Part shown: one piece after another, positions 1-11,224 of the stretch
How positions within the stretch are numbered: the stretch's first letter is position 1
Layout of the letters: the number at the start of each line of letters is the position of its first letter
Source of the DNA: Papaver somniferum
Taxonomy: Eukaryota; Streptophyta; Magnoliopsida; Ranunculales; Papaveraceae
NCBI RefSeq assembly: GCF_003573695.1
Contig: NW_020639929.1
Coordinates: 3,748,406-3,812,405, forward strand
Direction: 5' to 3'
Length of the DNA: 64,000 nt
Made by a program: the position numbers and the translations under genes
The notes under the pieces: model-generated
What the model saw: only the letters and a program-made list of their open reading frames with translations
What the model was told of the DNA's origin: nothing
The model's database searches: none

Positions 1-900
1 AAAAGGTGTTAGGTTATGTAAAATGATGTCATATCATTAGGTCACGAAATTGTAAGCTTGGAGAGAAGAAACATCAAAAACTAGGGTTTCGGAGCGGTTC
101 CTCAATCGTAACGATATCTCTAAACTTTTCTTATATGTATATCATGGATGTTTCTACATCCATGAGTAGCTAAACACCTATTGATTGAGGATGAATTCTG
201 AGTTGTAAACTTGATTTGATTTAATATATGCATCTATTTTGATTTCTTCATATGATTATCGTTTGTGTTTACTATTAAAGATTGATAGATTGTTTAGGTG
301 GCCAACTAAATATATTTTTTAATCTAATCTATTGCTATTAAGGGTTACGATATCCGTAATTGTTGAATAATTCCTTACACAAGTAGAGAACGCGAGACCT
401 TATAGAGGGATTCGGTAAAGCAATCGTGTGTAGACACAACCCTATCAAATAGACCGAGCGTACTGAGTCTAACTACTAGGATCAAACCTAAATTCACAAA
501 CCCTAAGGCATTCGATTGAATTATATCTTGTAAGCGTACCTCAAGGTGGTTCAGACGAATAGAATCTGGTAACTAAGCTTACCTGTTATCCAGTGATATA
601 AGGAATTTTGGGAATAGCTAAGCGTACCTGTTATTCTAAGGTTGGTGATAATCTATGATTAATGACGAATAGATAAATATATTAACTCATTGATGGTTTA
701 TATACGAAGAAGGATTCTTCAATCATATCTCTCTCTATTGATTACAATACAACTTTATTTGCTTTGATTATTTATTTTGTTCACAACCTAAAAAAAAAAC
801 CCCCCTTTGTGACACTTCGATAACTAAAACTCACTGCTCTTCGTGGGAAAGATCCTTACTTCCATTATATTACCAGTTAATTGTGTGGAAATGAGATTAT
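1..900 (+). repeat. LTR-retrotransposon remnant (U5-like end)
   Basis: No coding frame is visible. The stretch is AT-rich, and its right part (about 815-880) has a GTGGGAAAGATCC-type motif of the sort seen near the 3' ends of LTRs of large plant Ty3 elements. A similar motif occurs on the other strand in the LTR remnant near 55310. I see no clear TG/CA boundary or target duplication, so the limits are arbitrary. Family assignment is inference. Confidence 0.35.
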
Positions 901-2300
901 TAATTTTCTGAGGCTATGACACCCATCACTATACATACACTAGCTCAGAACAGCAACACAAAACTCGCTCATCTCTTCATTGCCATAGCCATCAATGAGC
1001 ATCCACCATATTCCTGTAAACTTATATATCCATCTAGTCACAGTTGCACAAATCCATTATAACGACCATTGCACCAGACTTGCAAGCCTACAAACTGCTA
1101 CCAACCAATGAAACAACGCCGCCATCAGAAGCAGCTAACAACACTCCATCCCATAAACCATAGCAGCAACAACTTTTCTAGTTCACAAAATCCAGAACCC
1201 AAAGCACCTTCCCAGTTCAACTCATTCCTCTATATCATAATCCCTGCATCTCACACAGCCTCCTTCCAAAACTCAAACACCACCTGCAACTCCCAGCTTA
1301 GTTTGATCTCAACTGCTAAATAATACCCATTTAACCACCATTCCCTGTAAACACACGTTCATTCATCAGCACCATACTGCAACCAACACAATTTTCTCTG
1401 CGTCAGCTGAACAGTACTTCAATGAATTGCAGACCCTTTTTCTTGTACTCAACTGCAACACAACACCAATCCAATTCACCAGCATCATTTTTGTAGCTTC
1501 TTGACCTAACATCATCATTACATCATTTCTTGCAGCAACAACCACTCTTTGTAACTTTCGCATTCAACATTAATTTCAGATCAGAAACCACCAATTGTGC
1601 TCAGCGCACCACAGTGCCATATCCTTCTCTTTGCAGCTTCAGACTCTGTTGTATCAACCATTTGGCCAAAACATACATCACCACCTTCAATTCAGATCAT
1701 TATCTTCTCAAATCTACCAGCAACACCGTCTTCTTGTCTTTTATGAACTTCAATTAACAAACCAAATCCAATTCAAGCTCCAATCGATGGCAACAACAAA
1801 TATTTTCTTATTGTTTCAACAAATTACACAAACCCTTGATTTTTCTGAAGCATCAACAACATCTTACATCTTCAATTCAAGAATAACCTGTCTTAAAATT
1901 GTATCAACTCCTAAAACCTCTTTTCAATCTTCACAAATTCTTCGATCTGACTTCTCTTCTTCCATATTTAAACCCTAGATTCATTTTACACTAAAAACCC
2001 CAAATCAAACCCTAACCTCCTCCATTGATTCTTCAACATCTTCAAATCTCGATCTCTCTGTGTTGTTCACCTAAACACCAGCAGAGCTAGATCCTCTTGA
2101 AAACTCTTCAATTGATTCTCCCATCAACACGATCCCATTATTCACAGTATCCCTTCACAAGCTCAATCGATTCTTCACCATCTTACAAAACCATCCATTT
2201 TCGTTGTCCATCGCCATTAAATCAAGACCCACTATCAATTGATGCCAAAACCCCCAAATTCAATTTGCTGTAGTCGAAATCATCGAATTAATACAGTAAT
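901..2300. other. Non-coding CA-rich stretch, probably repeat-derived
   Basis: The short open frames here (for example 1069-1323 and 1595-1978) are rich in Asn, Gln, Ser and Thr and show no domain; they follow from the CA-rich composition. I recognise no gene. The stretch ends at the AAT target site of the CACTA element. Confidence 0.4.
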
Positions 2301-2303
2301 AAT

Positions 2304-2530
2304 CACTACACCAAATTCCCGGATTAGTAACAGGAATTCGTAAACGACTTTGGGGCCGTACAAATTTCCCGTTACAAATTGCCTTTACAAAAAATCGTAA
2401 CAGGCTTTAACCGTTACTAAATATTAAAAAATTTCTAACAGGGATGAGCCGTTATGAATTTTTTTATAGGCGTGCCACTCACACGCTTGGTCACACTCGG
2501 GTCGTAACACTTGCAATTTGTGCGTGTGCT
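2304..2530. repeat. CACTA left terminal and subterminal repeat zone
   Basis: Terminal inverted repeat followed by repeated GTAACAG, CGTTAC and GTTACAAAT words in alternating orientation up to about 2460. The right subterminal zone has the same words. Confidence 0.75.
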
Positions 2531-4172
2531 ATTCACATGCTTGCTATTTTTTTTCAACCCAAGAATCGTTGAACTACAGGATATTTCCATGGCTGCATCC
2601 CCTCCCCTAACCTAGATAATCTTCTCTCTTCTCTCGACTTTTCATTTTCACTTTCATTTCTTTTCTCCTACCGCGCCTCCCTTTTCTTCCCTCTCAACTA
2701 CAGATTAATCATCCGATGTTTGAAGAACTGATCTTCAATCGTCTGCTCATCGAGTTTAGGGTTTTGATTTAAGTTTCCATCTGTGTAAGTCATCATCAGT
2801 TGGGTTTCATAATCTGTTAAATCAGATTTTAGGGTTCCATCTAAATTAGGGTCTTGTTCTTGATTTGGTTTCGATTTGTAGGTGTTGGTGAATGATGTAT
2901 TTGGTTTATTCATGGGAAACAGAAGGTAAATCCTACTACAATCCCTATTTCTGTATCATTAATTTCTGATATTTCTTGATTTTTTGGTGATTTTTTTAGG
3001 CTGAAGTAAATTGTTTCGATTTTGATTTACAGTTTGATGCTGAGGAGTATTCTTCGCTAGAGAGCTTGCTGAAGATGGTTACTCTGATGTTGAAGTTAGG
3101 GTTACTCCTATCATCCTATGAGAAATGAAATCATCATCAGATCTAACTCAAGGTTTTGATTTAGTTTTTGTGATATATTTGAATCTGAAAGTCAGCGGAT
3201 TTTGTTTATTTGTTTTGATTAAAGGGTTGTGAGCATTGGTTTAAGGGTTGAGATCTCTTGTTTTTCCTAGAGAATCAGCGGATTTACAAAGGGTATGTCA
3301 ATAATTTTGTTTGAACAGGTGGAAGTTCTAGCTGCAGTAATCACTTCAATTGCAAGAAGTGCTGGAGCTAATACAGTATTCTACATTTTTCCTAGTTGAA
3401 AGGTCAGCAGAAGAAATGCTCAAAAGCTTTTGAATTATTGGTTGCTCATCTTCTAGTCAAAGATGAAGCTTATGTCATTTGTATTTCTTACTTATGCTTT
3501 ATGCATTGACTGGAATGCTTATATCATTATAGACTTAGGCGAAAAATGTGAAGTTAATTATAAGATTGTTTCATCGTATTTTGTTATATGTGGAGAATAT
3601 CGTCTCACAATATTTTTGGGTTTGGCACTGCAGGCGTTTGTTCTCAAGCGCCTATTGTTTCTTCAAATGAATTAGGTAAAAATACAGTCAACTTGGCAAC
3701 CCAAGTTTTCGCTCCCAGTGTATGTTCTCAAAGTGAATCTGTTACACTGTGTAATTTTGCTTTCTCTAACTGAAGATGGGAAGGCAAGGTGATTAGTTAG
3801 TCCATAAATTTAGTGTAATCTTGATATATAAAATTAATAGTGGATAATGTCTTAGATTACTCGAATTACCATTAGGTTAAATTTTCTTAGAAATATCAAA
3901 TGGAAATGTTTGAACCCGAAAACTAAATCTTTCAAACAAATGACTGCATAAAAATGCAAGCCACCTTTGCTGTTTTTGCGAATTAGCAAATTTAACAGCC
4001 TTTTTCCTCGGTAAACCCAGTCAGTAGCTCACTTCGGCAATTTGAATCAGTGGGTTTTATATTTTATAGTTGGTTCAACTCGAGCTTAAGCCGAGCTCGA
4101 GGATTCGTGCTTATATCCCTTGTATTTCTAGCTCATAACATGTTGAAATCCCCTGTTGTGCTTTTTACAGGG

Positions 4173-4640
4173 CTTTGATTCAGACTATGGCGGACAGATT
4201 ATTTCTATGTGGAAGCAAGAAAAGAGCTGTTATTGTTACTTTAAATATTTCAGACCAATGGCCAGAGGATGCTGAAGATATCTAGAAGGAGGAGGTTAAA
4301 GCTCTATCTCTAGCTTGTTATCTGACTTTATTTTGTGTAGCAATTGATAATCTTGATGGATCGAGAGTTAATGTGATAGTTATCTAAACGATGTTGAAAT
4401 GTTTCATTTTGTAGGCAGTGACGAAATCCCTGCAAGGTCTTTCAATCGAATCAGCTTCAGACTTGCAAAAAGTCTTGAGAGTTAACACATATACCCCACA
4501 GTCGAGTGCTTGTCAGCAGCTAAAGGCAGTGCTTCCTGTTTTTCAAAGTTGTATGGGGGAATTGCTGCTCATAATTTCTTCTCTTCATTCCCGAGGACTA
4601 GTATGAAGGGGGACCTTGTGGTGTGTTAGCAACCATACAG
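4173..4640 (+). pseudogene. Captured fragment of a MINDY-type (FAM188/DUF4205) deubiquitinase gene
   Basis: Two blocks match my memory of plant MINDY-3/4-like ubiquitin hydrolases. At 4173-4295 the frame reads about ADRLFLCGSKKRAVIVTLNIS and then hits a TAG. After an apparent intron, 4415-4603 contains LQGLSIESASDLQKVLRV and a helix ending SRGLV. In another frame, 4605-4640 reads EGGPCGVLATIQ, the family's catalytic-cysteine motif, followed directly by a GT splice donor. In the intact family this Cys motif lies N-terminal to the helices, so the captured exons seem to be in swapped order, joined at a shared GGACTAGT-like word. Stops and frame changes rule out an active enzyme. The family call rests on motif recognition only. 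Confidence 0.65.
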
Positions 4641-5506
4641 GTGAGGCCACTCTTTATCTTAATTTTGAACTTTATTTGGATTTTTTTAGAAGCATGACAT
4701 ATGTGTATGTAGTTTAAAATATCTCCCTGCTGGTTATCGTATAGTCTGCACATGTAATTTTGCAATACTCTCTTTATTTTATTTATATTCTTTTTATTAG
4801 GTCTTGTAAATTATCGAATGATTCCAGATTTATGCTTATGGTAGGGAGATTCCCTAATGTGTTTTGAAGGCATGATTTATTTTTTCCTTTTGTTCAAACC
4901 TTGAGCATGTGGTTCTAATAGAGGCTTGTGTAGGAAATGATGGCCTCTACCATGCATAACCATGGGCTGTTGAACTTAGGGAGAAATATATATCCTATGT
5001 TTTTAGCTGATTTTGTTGTTGATACTGTTAACTTGTTGGTTCAGGTAAGAAAGTGTTTGTGGACTTTTTTCCATTGAGCTTTTCTAACTGATATAATTTG
5101 CGATCCTTGGCACCAGGTGGATGTAACTTTTTTTCTCTTTTTTGAATTCGCTCACGTACCAACTCACTTCCTCTAGGTGCTAAGGCGTATTGTTAGAGCA
5201 GGTGCGGCAAAGTGTTGCATATTTGAGAGCAAAACATTAAGCAAGAAAAGGCAGAGACTGTTATGTGAGTTCTGTGCTTGTTTTGTTTTATTCTTATAAA
5301 TATGTTCTTAGCTATGAACAGTTGTTGTATGAGCTTTATGCAGCACATAACTTATAAGTGTTTACTTATTTTAGTATTTTCAAGTTTAAATTAGCCTGTT
5401 AGAGATAGCAATGCTACTGATTGGGTTTACATATATGTAAAGTTGAATTAGAGTTTACAAGTGAAGATTATATAATAGAAATAATGTCTATTTATTGTTT
5501 TTGTAG

Positions 5507-5600
5507 GTTTGGTCCATATTTCTGCCAGCCTGTCCTGCCATTGCTGGTTTAGGAGAAGATAATAAGCCCTTTATCTGCACAATGGATACAATTGGTGCCA
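5507..5600 (+). pseudogene. PBC1: Captured exon of 20S proteasome subunit beta type-3
   Basis: After a TTGTAG acceptor the frame reads FGPYFCQPV, then shifts by an apparent 5-base insertion (a CTGCC-like local duplication near 5534-5540), and continues IAGLGEDNKPFICTMD and TIGAK to a GTATGT donor. These blocks are the highly conserved centre of the eukaryotic beta-3 proteasome subunit, a structural subunit of the 20S core ring. Only this exon is recognisable, the shift makes it non-coding, and it sits inside the CACTA element. Splice signals at both ends suggest capture from genomic DNA, not cDNA. Confidence 0.8.
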
Positions 5601-5991
5601 AGTATGTCGAAATCCCTTTGTCATTTTTATGTCATTTGTCTTTGATTTATTGTAGCTGCAAATTTACATATTACAAAGTGAAAATGTGCAGAGAATTGGA
5701 GGTGTGGGGCTTACTATACACGAAGAACTTACTGGACAGGTATAATTTGTGATTGTCATTCTATTGTCTTGTTTGTTGGAATTTGAAGATACTAGATTGA
5801 TGAAGTCACACCATTGTTGTCTGGCATTAGAGAGTTAGATTTTCTCAAAGGAAACCGTCTCTTAGGATTGTCTTCTCCTGCAGTAGCAAGTCTTGTTAAC
5901 TTGACACATTGCAAGTCTAAAGAGCCTAGATAATTTTTGTTTTCTCTCGGGAAAATTTCTGTAAGCTAACTTATTTATGTTTTGATTGCAG

Positions 5992-6063
5992 GGATCTTTC
6001 GAGCAATAATTTTTCAGGATAGGTGCCATCTTCTATTGCTGATCTGGAGCATCCGCCTACCTT
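5992..6063 (+). pseudogene. Captured leucine-rich-repeat exon fragment
   Basis: Between a TTGCAG acceptor and a GTAAGT donor the frame reads DLSSNNFSG, a stop, then VPSSIADLEH. This is one and a half plant-type LRR units (consensus LxLSxNxFSGxIPxSIxxLxxL). The internal TAG and the isolation of the exon make it a relic. Many receptor-like kinases and receptor-like proteins could be the source; the parent gene cannot be named. Confidence 0.5.
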
Positions 6064-6639
6064 GTAAGTAAAACTGGCTTGCTCTGAAGAGTCGGTTCAG
6101 TTTCCTAATATCAACTCCTTATAAGGCCCTGATTTTTATTTATTTTGCGAAAACTATTATTGTATACTTAAGAGTTCTAGATATCGGTGTTCTATCTCAA
6201 TTAATTACAACATCTAAGTATACAGTTTATTATGTGTGTCATCTCTTCCAGTTTTTGCTTACTTCCGATATCTAAGTATACAAATTTTGTGTTTGCAAGT
6301 TATTTGAGTTTTCTGATCGAAAGGCTGGAGAATAAAGCAGCGCAAGTTTTGTATGTAGGAAGTTAGTAAGTTTCCATATGTTCCATTAGAAATTTGGAAC
6401 TTAGTTTCTAACAAAAAAATTGGTACTTAAAAGAATTTGTGTTCCTTTTTTGGCATGAATTGGTTGAATGTGATGTGAATTGATTGCTGAATATGATATG
6501 AATTGATTGTTAAATGTGGATGATAGATGGTTTTAACGGTGGATGCAGGTTAATAGACAATCCGGCTTATTTCCGGCAGAAAAAGAACTGCCAGTCACGA
6601 TTGACCTCTGGTCAAGGTTGACTGGCAATAATTTTTTGC

Positions 6640-6911
6640 TGCTACAAAAACTTTCGTAACGGCTTTCGCATGTTACGACCCCGTTGTTACAAAAAATTCG
6701 TAATGGCCATGAGCGGTTACCACGTGGGAATTCGTAACGTCCGAAACCTGTTACTAAGGGTCATTACAACCAAAATTAGTAACAGATCCATTGCCGTTAC
6801 AACTCGTTTTTGTAACAAATGTAACACCCCTTTTTGTAACAGACAGCAGTCGTTACAACTCGTTTTAGTAACGGCTTGTTTCTGTTACTAATCGAGGAAT
6901 TTGGTGTGTTG
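6640..6911. repeat. CACTA right subterminal and terminal repeat zone
   Basis: Dense array of CGTAAC, GTTACAA and TAGTAAC words over about 270 bp, ending in the degraded terminal repeat. The zone is longer and denser than the left one. An open frame across it (6670-6891) is just the repeat read as codons. Confidence 0.75.
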
Positions 6912-6914
6912 AAT

Positions 6915-7717
6915 CACTGTAATCACCAATTCCAACCATATCAAACCACGCCGAACCGTTGTTGTTTGTTGTCGTTGTTCGAGGAAGGGATTCTGTTACT
7001 CATCTCTTCCAGATGGAAGACTGGCAAAAATGAAAATAAATGGAAGAGTATTTCTACCAGACGGAAAGGAGAAGAAGATGGGGATGAATATCTGTCGTTA
7101 TTTCCAACACAATATGGAAAGGGCATAACTGTAATTTTCTCCGATTCACGATATATCTTTAAATGATATTTTGGCGAGATATTGACCGGCCAACATGAGA
7201 TATTGACTGAGATAACAGCATTGGATGGAATCCGTATGATAGGCTTAGAATTGTAAGAAATAAAAATAGAGGCTTAGATTTGAAAACGAGGGTCCAGAAC
7301 AGACCTATTTTTATATATATTCTTTCTTTATTTTTGGGTGAGATTCGTGAAAAACATAACAGTCTAATAGACATTTCACTATTGAAAATTCCTAAAACCA
7401 ACAAAACACCTTCTATACAAAATTTTTACTAATAATATCCGGAAACTGAACTCTTTCAGGTGATTTATCTGAGTTCATATGCCCCATCTTCTCTTTCTTC
7501 ATGAGAGGGTGATTTAGGATTTTCCTTTCCCTCATTTTTCTGATCAGGATCATGAGATGGATCATATTTATGATTATCCATGGCTAGACGAGCTTTTTCA
7601 GGTTGCTGTTTGAAAGCAAATACTTCTATCATACTGTTGTTGATTCCGGTGGATTCACTATCGAAGATCTTTTACTTCTCCTCCTTTTTTGTTTTTCTGG
7701 TTCTCTGCTGTGAAAAA
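6915..7717. other. Intergenic sequence between CACTA element and MITE
   Basis: Continues the sequence interrupted by the CACTA insertion. AT-rich with only short unconvincing frames, apart from the weak minus-strand candidate at 7465-7671. Confidence 0.4.
7465..7671 (-). other. Possible short coding fragment, unknown
   Basis: The minus strand is open for about 68 codons to a TAA at 7467-7465, with an internal ATG at 7632. The product is strongly charged and hydrophilic; the segment after the ATG begins MIEVFAFKQQPEKARLAMD and the C-terminus is rich in Glu, Lys, Pro and His. This composition looks more protein-like than neighbouring chance frames, but I recognise no family and see no promoter. 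It could be an exon remnant or chance. Confidence 0.2.
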
Positions 7718-8084
7718 CACTTCCTCCGTCCTAGTTTATTTGTCTAAATTAGGCATTTTTTTTGTCCCAATTTAGTTGCTAAGTTTCATATTTTTCCCCA
7801 TTTTATCCTAATTTACCCCTACGTTGGAATCAAGTCATGGTATTGAGAATTGTGTAATTCTATTTCCCATGCACATCTTAAATACTCATCTCTCAATATA
7901 TCCTTTATTCCCTTTGCTCTAACTAAAACAATTTTTTTTTTTGAATTCTTAAATACTAGACCAAAAAACTAGCTATCTTAAATATTAATTTGGAGGTAAC
8001 TTTGGAAAATATTTTCCTCTCTCCACTTTCCTTAATCCATGTGCAAAAACCATTTTAAACAAGTAAACTAGTACGGAGGGAGTA
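7718..8084. mobile_element. MITE, Stowaway/mariner-like
   Basis: The left end carries CTTCCTCCGTCC and the right end GTACGGAGGGAGTA, an imperfect inverted pair with the CTCCCTCCGT core typical of Stowaway-type MITEs. The interior is AT-rich and non-coding. At about 365 bp it is long for Stowaway. The exact TA duplication on the left is degraded, so family placement is tentative. Confidence 0.6.
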
Positions 8085-8399
8085 TGAGATTTGGTTTCTT
8101 TTATCTCTCCTAACGGTATTTGACGTGTATTAAATGGAGGTCGACTCAAAACGCCACGACCACTTGCCACCTTGGAGTGCGAGCATGTAGCGATTACTTA
8201 GCGCCGTGTCTAGTGCGACCGAAAAAAAGAAAAAAATTGAAAAAAGAGCAACATAAAATCTTAGGAGTACAAAAATTGAAGTTGCATAATATTTTTCCAA
8301 AATCATTGGTGCCCGTGCCACCACCACAATGCCGCTGGAACTTCGCTATATTCTCCCATTCTTACCATTCCGGGATAAACACAACTAGAAATGGGTTCT

Positions 8400-8410
8400 G
8401 TATATATAAA
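8400..8410 (+). promoter_or_regulatory. TATA box of F-box gene 1
   Basis: TATATATAAA lies about 90 bp before the ATG at 8492. It is in the promoter block (about 8247-8480) that is also found upstream of the third F-box copy. Confidence 0.5.
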
Positions 8411-8491
8411 GTGCGAAAAGAACAACCTCTTCATCTTCTTTAAACCCTAAAAATTCATTCTCTCTACAAAAAAACAAAAAAAATTCATTCG

Positions 8492-9675
8492 ATGAAGAAG
8501 AATATCAACAAGATTTTTCCATCAGAGATCATCACAGAATTCCTAACTCGTTTACCCACTGAGTCAGTATTAGAATGTAAGTTAGTCTGCAAAACATGGA
8601 TGAATCTCATTCAACAACCATCATTTCCCCAAATGCACTTAGCCCGTCTCAATCATCCAGATTCGATCGAATCAGGTAAGTTAAGATATGTTTACTTGAA
8701 AACGGATTATGATAATGGTGATCGTAATAAGCTTAAGAAACATGTTTCTTATTTTGAATTTAATGATAACAAGGATTGGAATTATGCAAAACCCATTTAT
8801 AAAAAGATCAATTTGAAAACCAGCTGTGAAGCTTACATTGTTATTGACTCGTTAAATGGTTTGATTTGTATGTATGAAACTCAACCCGATATGCATGATG
8901 CTAGAGGACCAACTTTTATCTTTAACCCAGTAACAAAAGAATACGTTACTTTTCCAGAATGTAAAACAAAAAGTTCAAAACGGATTAGACATTTTCATGA
9001 GGCTTGTGGATTGGTTACCTTGCTTCGACAAATGAATACAAAGTTGTTAGGATTTACACGGTAAGAGGAGTACGGAAATCCATAGAAGTGGAGGTGTACA
9101 TTGTTGGAAGTGGTAAAGGATGAAGACACCTTGGGAAGGTTGATTTTGGTTTTAGATTTGAGACACATCCTAGGAAAATGCATGGTGTGTTTCTGAATGA
9201 GTGTCTTCATTGGAGGAATTGTGTAGGAGGAATAGTTCTGGTGTTTGATTTGGCCCAAGAAAAGTTTCGTGAGCATATTTCACTACCTCCTATGCTTACG
9301 GAGACCGATGATGTGAGTGATGATGATGATAGTGATGAATATATTGTATTAGGGGTTTCAGGTGAGATTTTATATTATGCTGTTTGTCAAATCTTTGAAG
9401 GGCGTGACTTTGATGATGTATGGCTGTTAATGAAGAGGAGTAATGATCCTGTAATGAAAGAACAAGAAGAACACCAGTTATGGGGTTGGAGTAAAGTGAC
9501 TAGTCTTGAGCAAAGTGAACCGTTCGCCTTTATGGAGGATTTCGAAATCATTTTACGTTATGATGAAGGCACTATCAAAGTATTTTACCATCATCTTAGA
9601 CCTGGAAAAACTTTGAATATTTTATGGCAATATCTCATCAAGTATTTCGACACAAGCATACCTTACTTTCATTGA
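8492..9675 (+). pseudogene. F-box/FBA-type gene 1, frameshifted
   Basis: Residues 1 to about 45 form an F-box (IFPSEIITEFLTRLPTESV then CKLVCKTW), which in intact relatives binds SKP1 in an SCF ubiquitin ligase. A plant F-box-associated domain follows (DSLNGLICMYE, FNPVTKEYV, VFDLAQEKF). The frame breaks near 9008-9014, where one T is missing relative to gene 2 (GGATTGG against GGATTTGG), truncating the product at 190 aa. Downstream, an in-frame TGA at 9121-9123 replaces a Trp kept in gene 2. The rest continues to a stop at 9675, which would give roughly 390 aa overall. An acidic DDDDSD stretch near 9320 is absent from gene 2. A read error could explain one lesion but hardly both. Confidence 0.85.
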
Positions 9676-10900
9676 AAGAATTAGGAGAAGGAAACGCAAA
9701 AATAATGAAGTCACGGGGAATTGAGGATTAGTGGACGAAGCAACTGTTGGAAACTGGTAAGTGCAGTTTAGCTTTTTAAAGTCATATTCATATGCTTAAA
9801 TATTTAGATTGGTTAATTTGTTTTTGAGATTGGTTTACAAGGGACCTCATTATTAACTATTGACAGTTATGTATCAATACGTGTGAGTATGTGTAGTTGC
9901 AGTAATTCCCATAACTAACACCCCTTCATATTTTCCATAGATCTAAATATATTTATCATAAAAAGAAGATAAAAGTGTTAAAAATTGTAAAAATGGACAC
10001 AAGGATTTTTACATGGTTCGATCATTGTGATCTACATCCATGGTTCTTCACTAGTGATTGTTGTAATTACATGAATGTTACATTTTGAATCTCCATTAAT
10101 GATAATTTGGAACTCTAGATCTAGTTTTTGGGAAGAAGATGATAAAAAAAATAAAGTCTCTCTCTACAACAAAATATGTGTCTCCAAAATATGTTCTCCC
10201 CTTTTCTCTCTCCTGCCTTTCTGTATAGGTGTTTACATAGTGGATGACAGCTAACATGTAGTAGGGTACAACTAATAAAGCCCCTATTTTCGGATCTAAC
10301 GTGCGATGTTCTCGCACGCTCACATTGATACTTCTCGCACGTACTCTTCATTGCCGCACGACTCTTCGTGCTTTTAGTGTGACTTTGTGATGTCATCTTT
10401 GGTATCCTTTGTGCGATCGGCTTCGCTTGGTAATGAAGTGACAACTTCGCATAGAAATAAGAGGTGTGATATTTTGCCCCTACAGTATGTGTTTTCATTG
10501 GTCGGATTCAAATAAGCATATGCAGGCAAATGGTGAAAGTGAGAGCTTCCGCATTAGTGCAAGTTATTCTGTTTTCGTTCTTACTTTTTAGTATGTTGAT
10601 ACTTATAGATAACTATCAGGATCCAATTTGAAGTTTTTTTTTTTAATTTTTCTCTGTTTCAATTATGGGAGTTGCAATAGTGCACGCAATGTTAGTGTTG
10701 GGAAGCAAAGCATGATGGGTATTCTGAGTACCAAAATGGAAAGGCTTTGACCTGCATAATTATTATCATCGGTATAATATCTGCATCCGTAATCTCCTAG
10801 GAGAAAAATATCTCCATGGATCCAGCATTAATCCCATTGTCTTCATAGGCGATAAGGTTTACATTGGTGTTTTGTTTTGGTTTGCTTGTGAGTTGATCCA
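9640..10900 (+). repeat. Downstream half of tandem F-box duplication, copy 1
   Basis: Sequence following gene 1 is closely matched after gene 2 (12310-13060), including the words around AAGCATATGCAGGCAAA and GGAGAAAAATATCTCCATGG. Copy 1 is interrupted by the solo LTR at 9892-10484, so that insertion came after the duplication or affected only this copy. Confidence 0.75.
9892..10484 (-). mobile_element. Solo LTR of the Tat-like family
   Basis: Starts TGTAGTTGCAG and ends CCCCTACA, flanked by the 5-bp direct repeat GTATG (9887-9891 and 10485-10489). The paralogous site after gene 2 lacks it, giving an empty-site comparison. It shares its ends and internal blocks with the LTRs of the 16146-28172 element but is longer (593 against about 430-450 bp). 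Orientation is given to match that element. Confidence 0.85.
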
Positions 10901-11224
10901 CTGTCGTTCGTTGTTTTCTTTTCTTTGTTCTTGTTAACGTAAGTAGGGTTTTTTTGGGTTTACTTTAGTTTCACGAAACTAGAATCAGTATGCCTCTTAG
11001 GTTGCTCACAGTTTTAGAGAGGTTAACTGTTATGATGACAAGATAACAAAAAAAGGGAGTAATCTGGCAAGGGGTGAGGTAAGTGTAGTATAAGACCATC
11101 TTTCTTAGTGAGATTAGAATTATATGGAATGTCAAGTCTAATTGATAACCAGGCATAACTCAAGCGTACAGAAGTTATTCTTTTCATCTCAATCAAGCAA
11201 ATATTTTAGTCATATCCAAAATCA
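10901..11224. other. Intergenic spacer between F-box copies
   Basis: No gene or repeat recognised. A short minus-strand frame (10971-11156) is hydrophobic and has no support. Confidence 0.4.

Larger units (their letters stand above)
2304..6911. mobile_element. Non-autonomous CACTA (En/Spm-like) transposon carrying host gene fragments
   Basis: The left end starts CACTACACCAAATTCC at 2304. The right end reads GGAATTTGGTGTGTTG at 6896-6911, its inverted copy with two mismatches. A 3-bp direct repeat AAT flanks both ends (2301-2303 and 6912-6914), the target-duplication length of CACTA elements. Both subterminal zones are packed with GTTAC/GTAAC motifs in both orientations, as expected for transposase-binding subterminal repeats. 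No transposase frame (TNPA or TNPD) is seen. The 4 kb between holds intron-containing, broken pieces of at least three host genes, a gene-capturing or Pack-CACTA arrangement. Ends and target duplication are seen directly; non-autonomy is inferred from the missing transposase. Confidence 0.87.

Noticed and set aside
3463..3773. Frames containing SQAPIVSSNELGKNTVN as a further captured gene
   Set aside because: A TGCAG acceptor precedes it, but I recognise no family and the frame is not continuous; left inside the CACTA element without a name.
4920..5045. Open exon-like stretch with MMASTMHNHGLLNLGRN before a GTAAG donor
   Set aside because: Looks like another captured exon but no parent gene could be identified, so it is not listed as a feature.
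6670..7166. Plus-strand frames at the right CACTA end
   Set aside because: First is the GTTAC repeat array read as codons; second crosses the transposon boundary.
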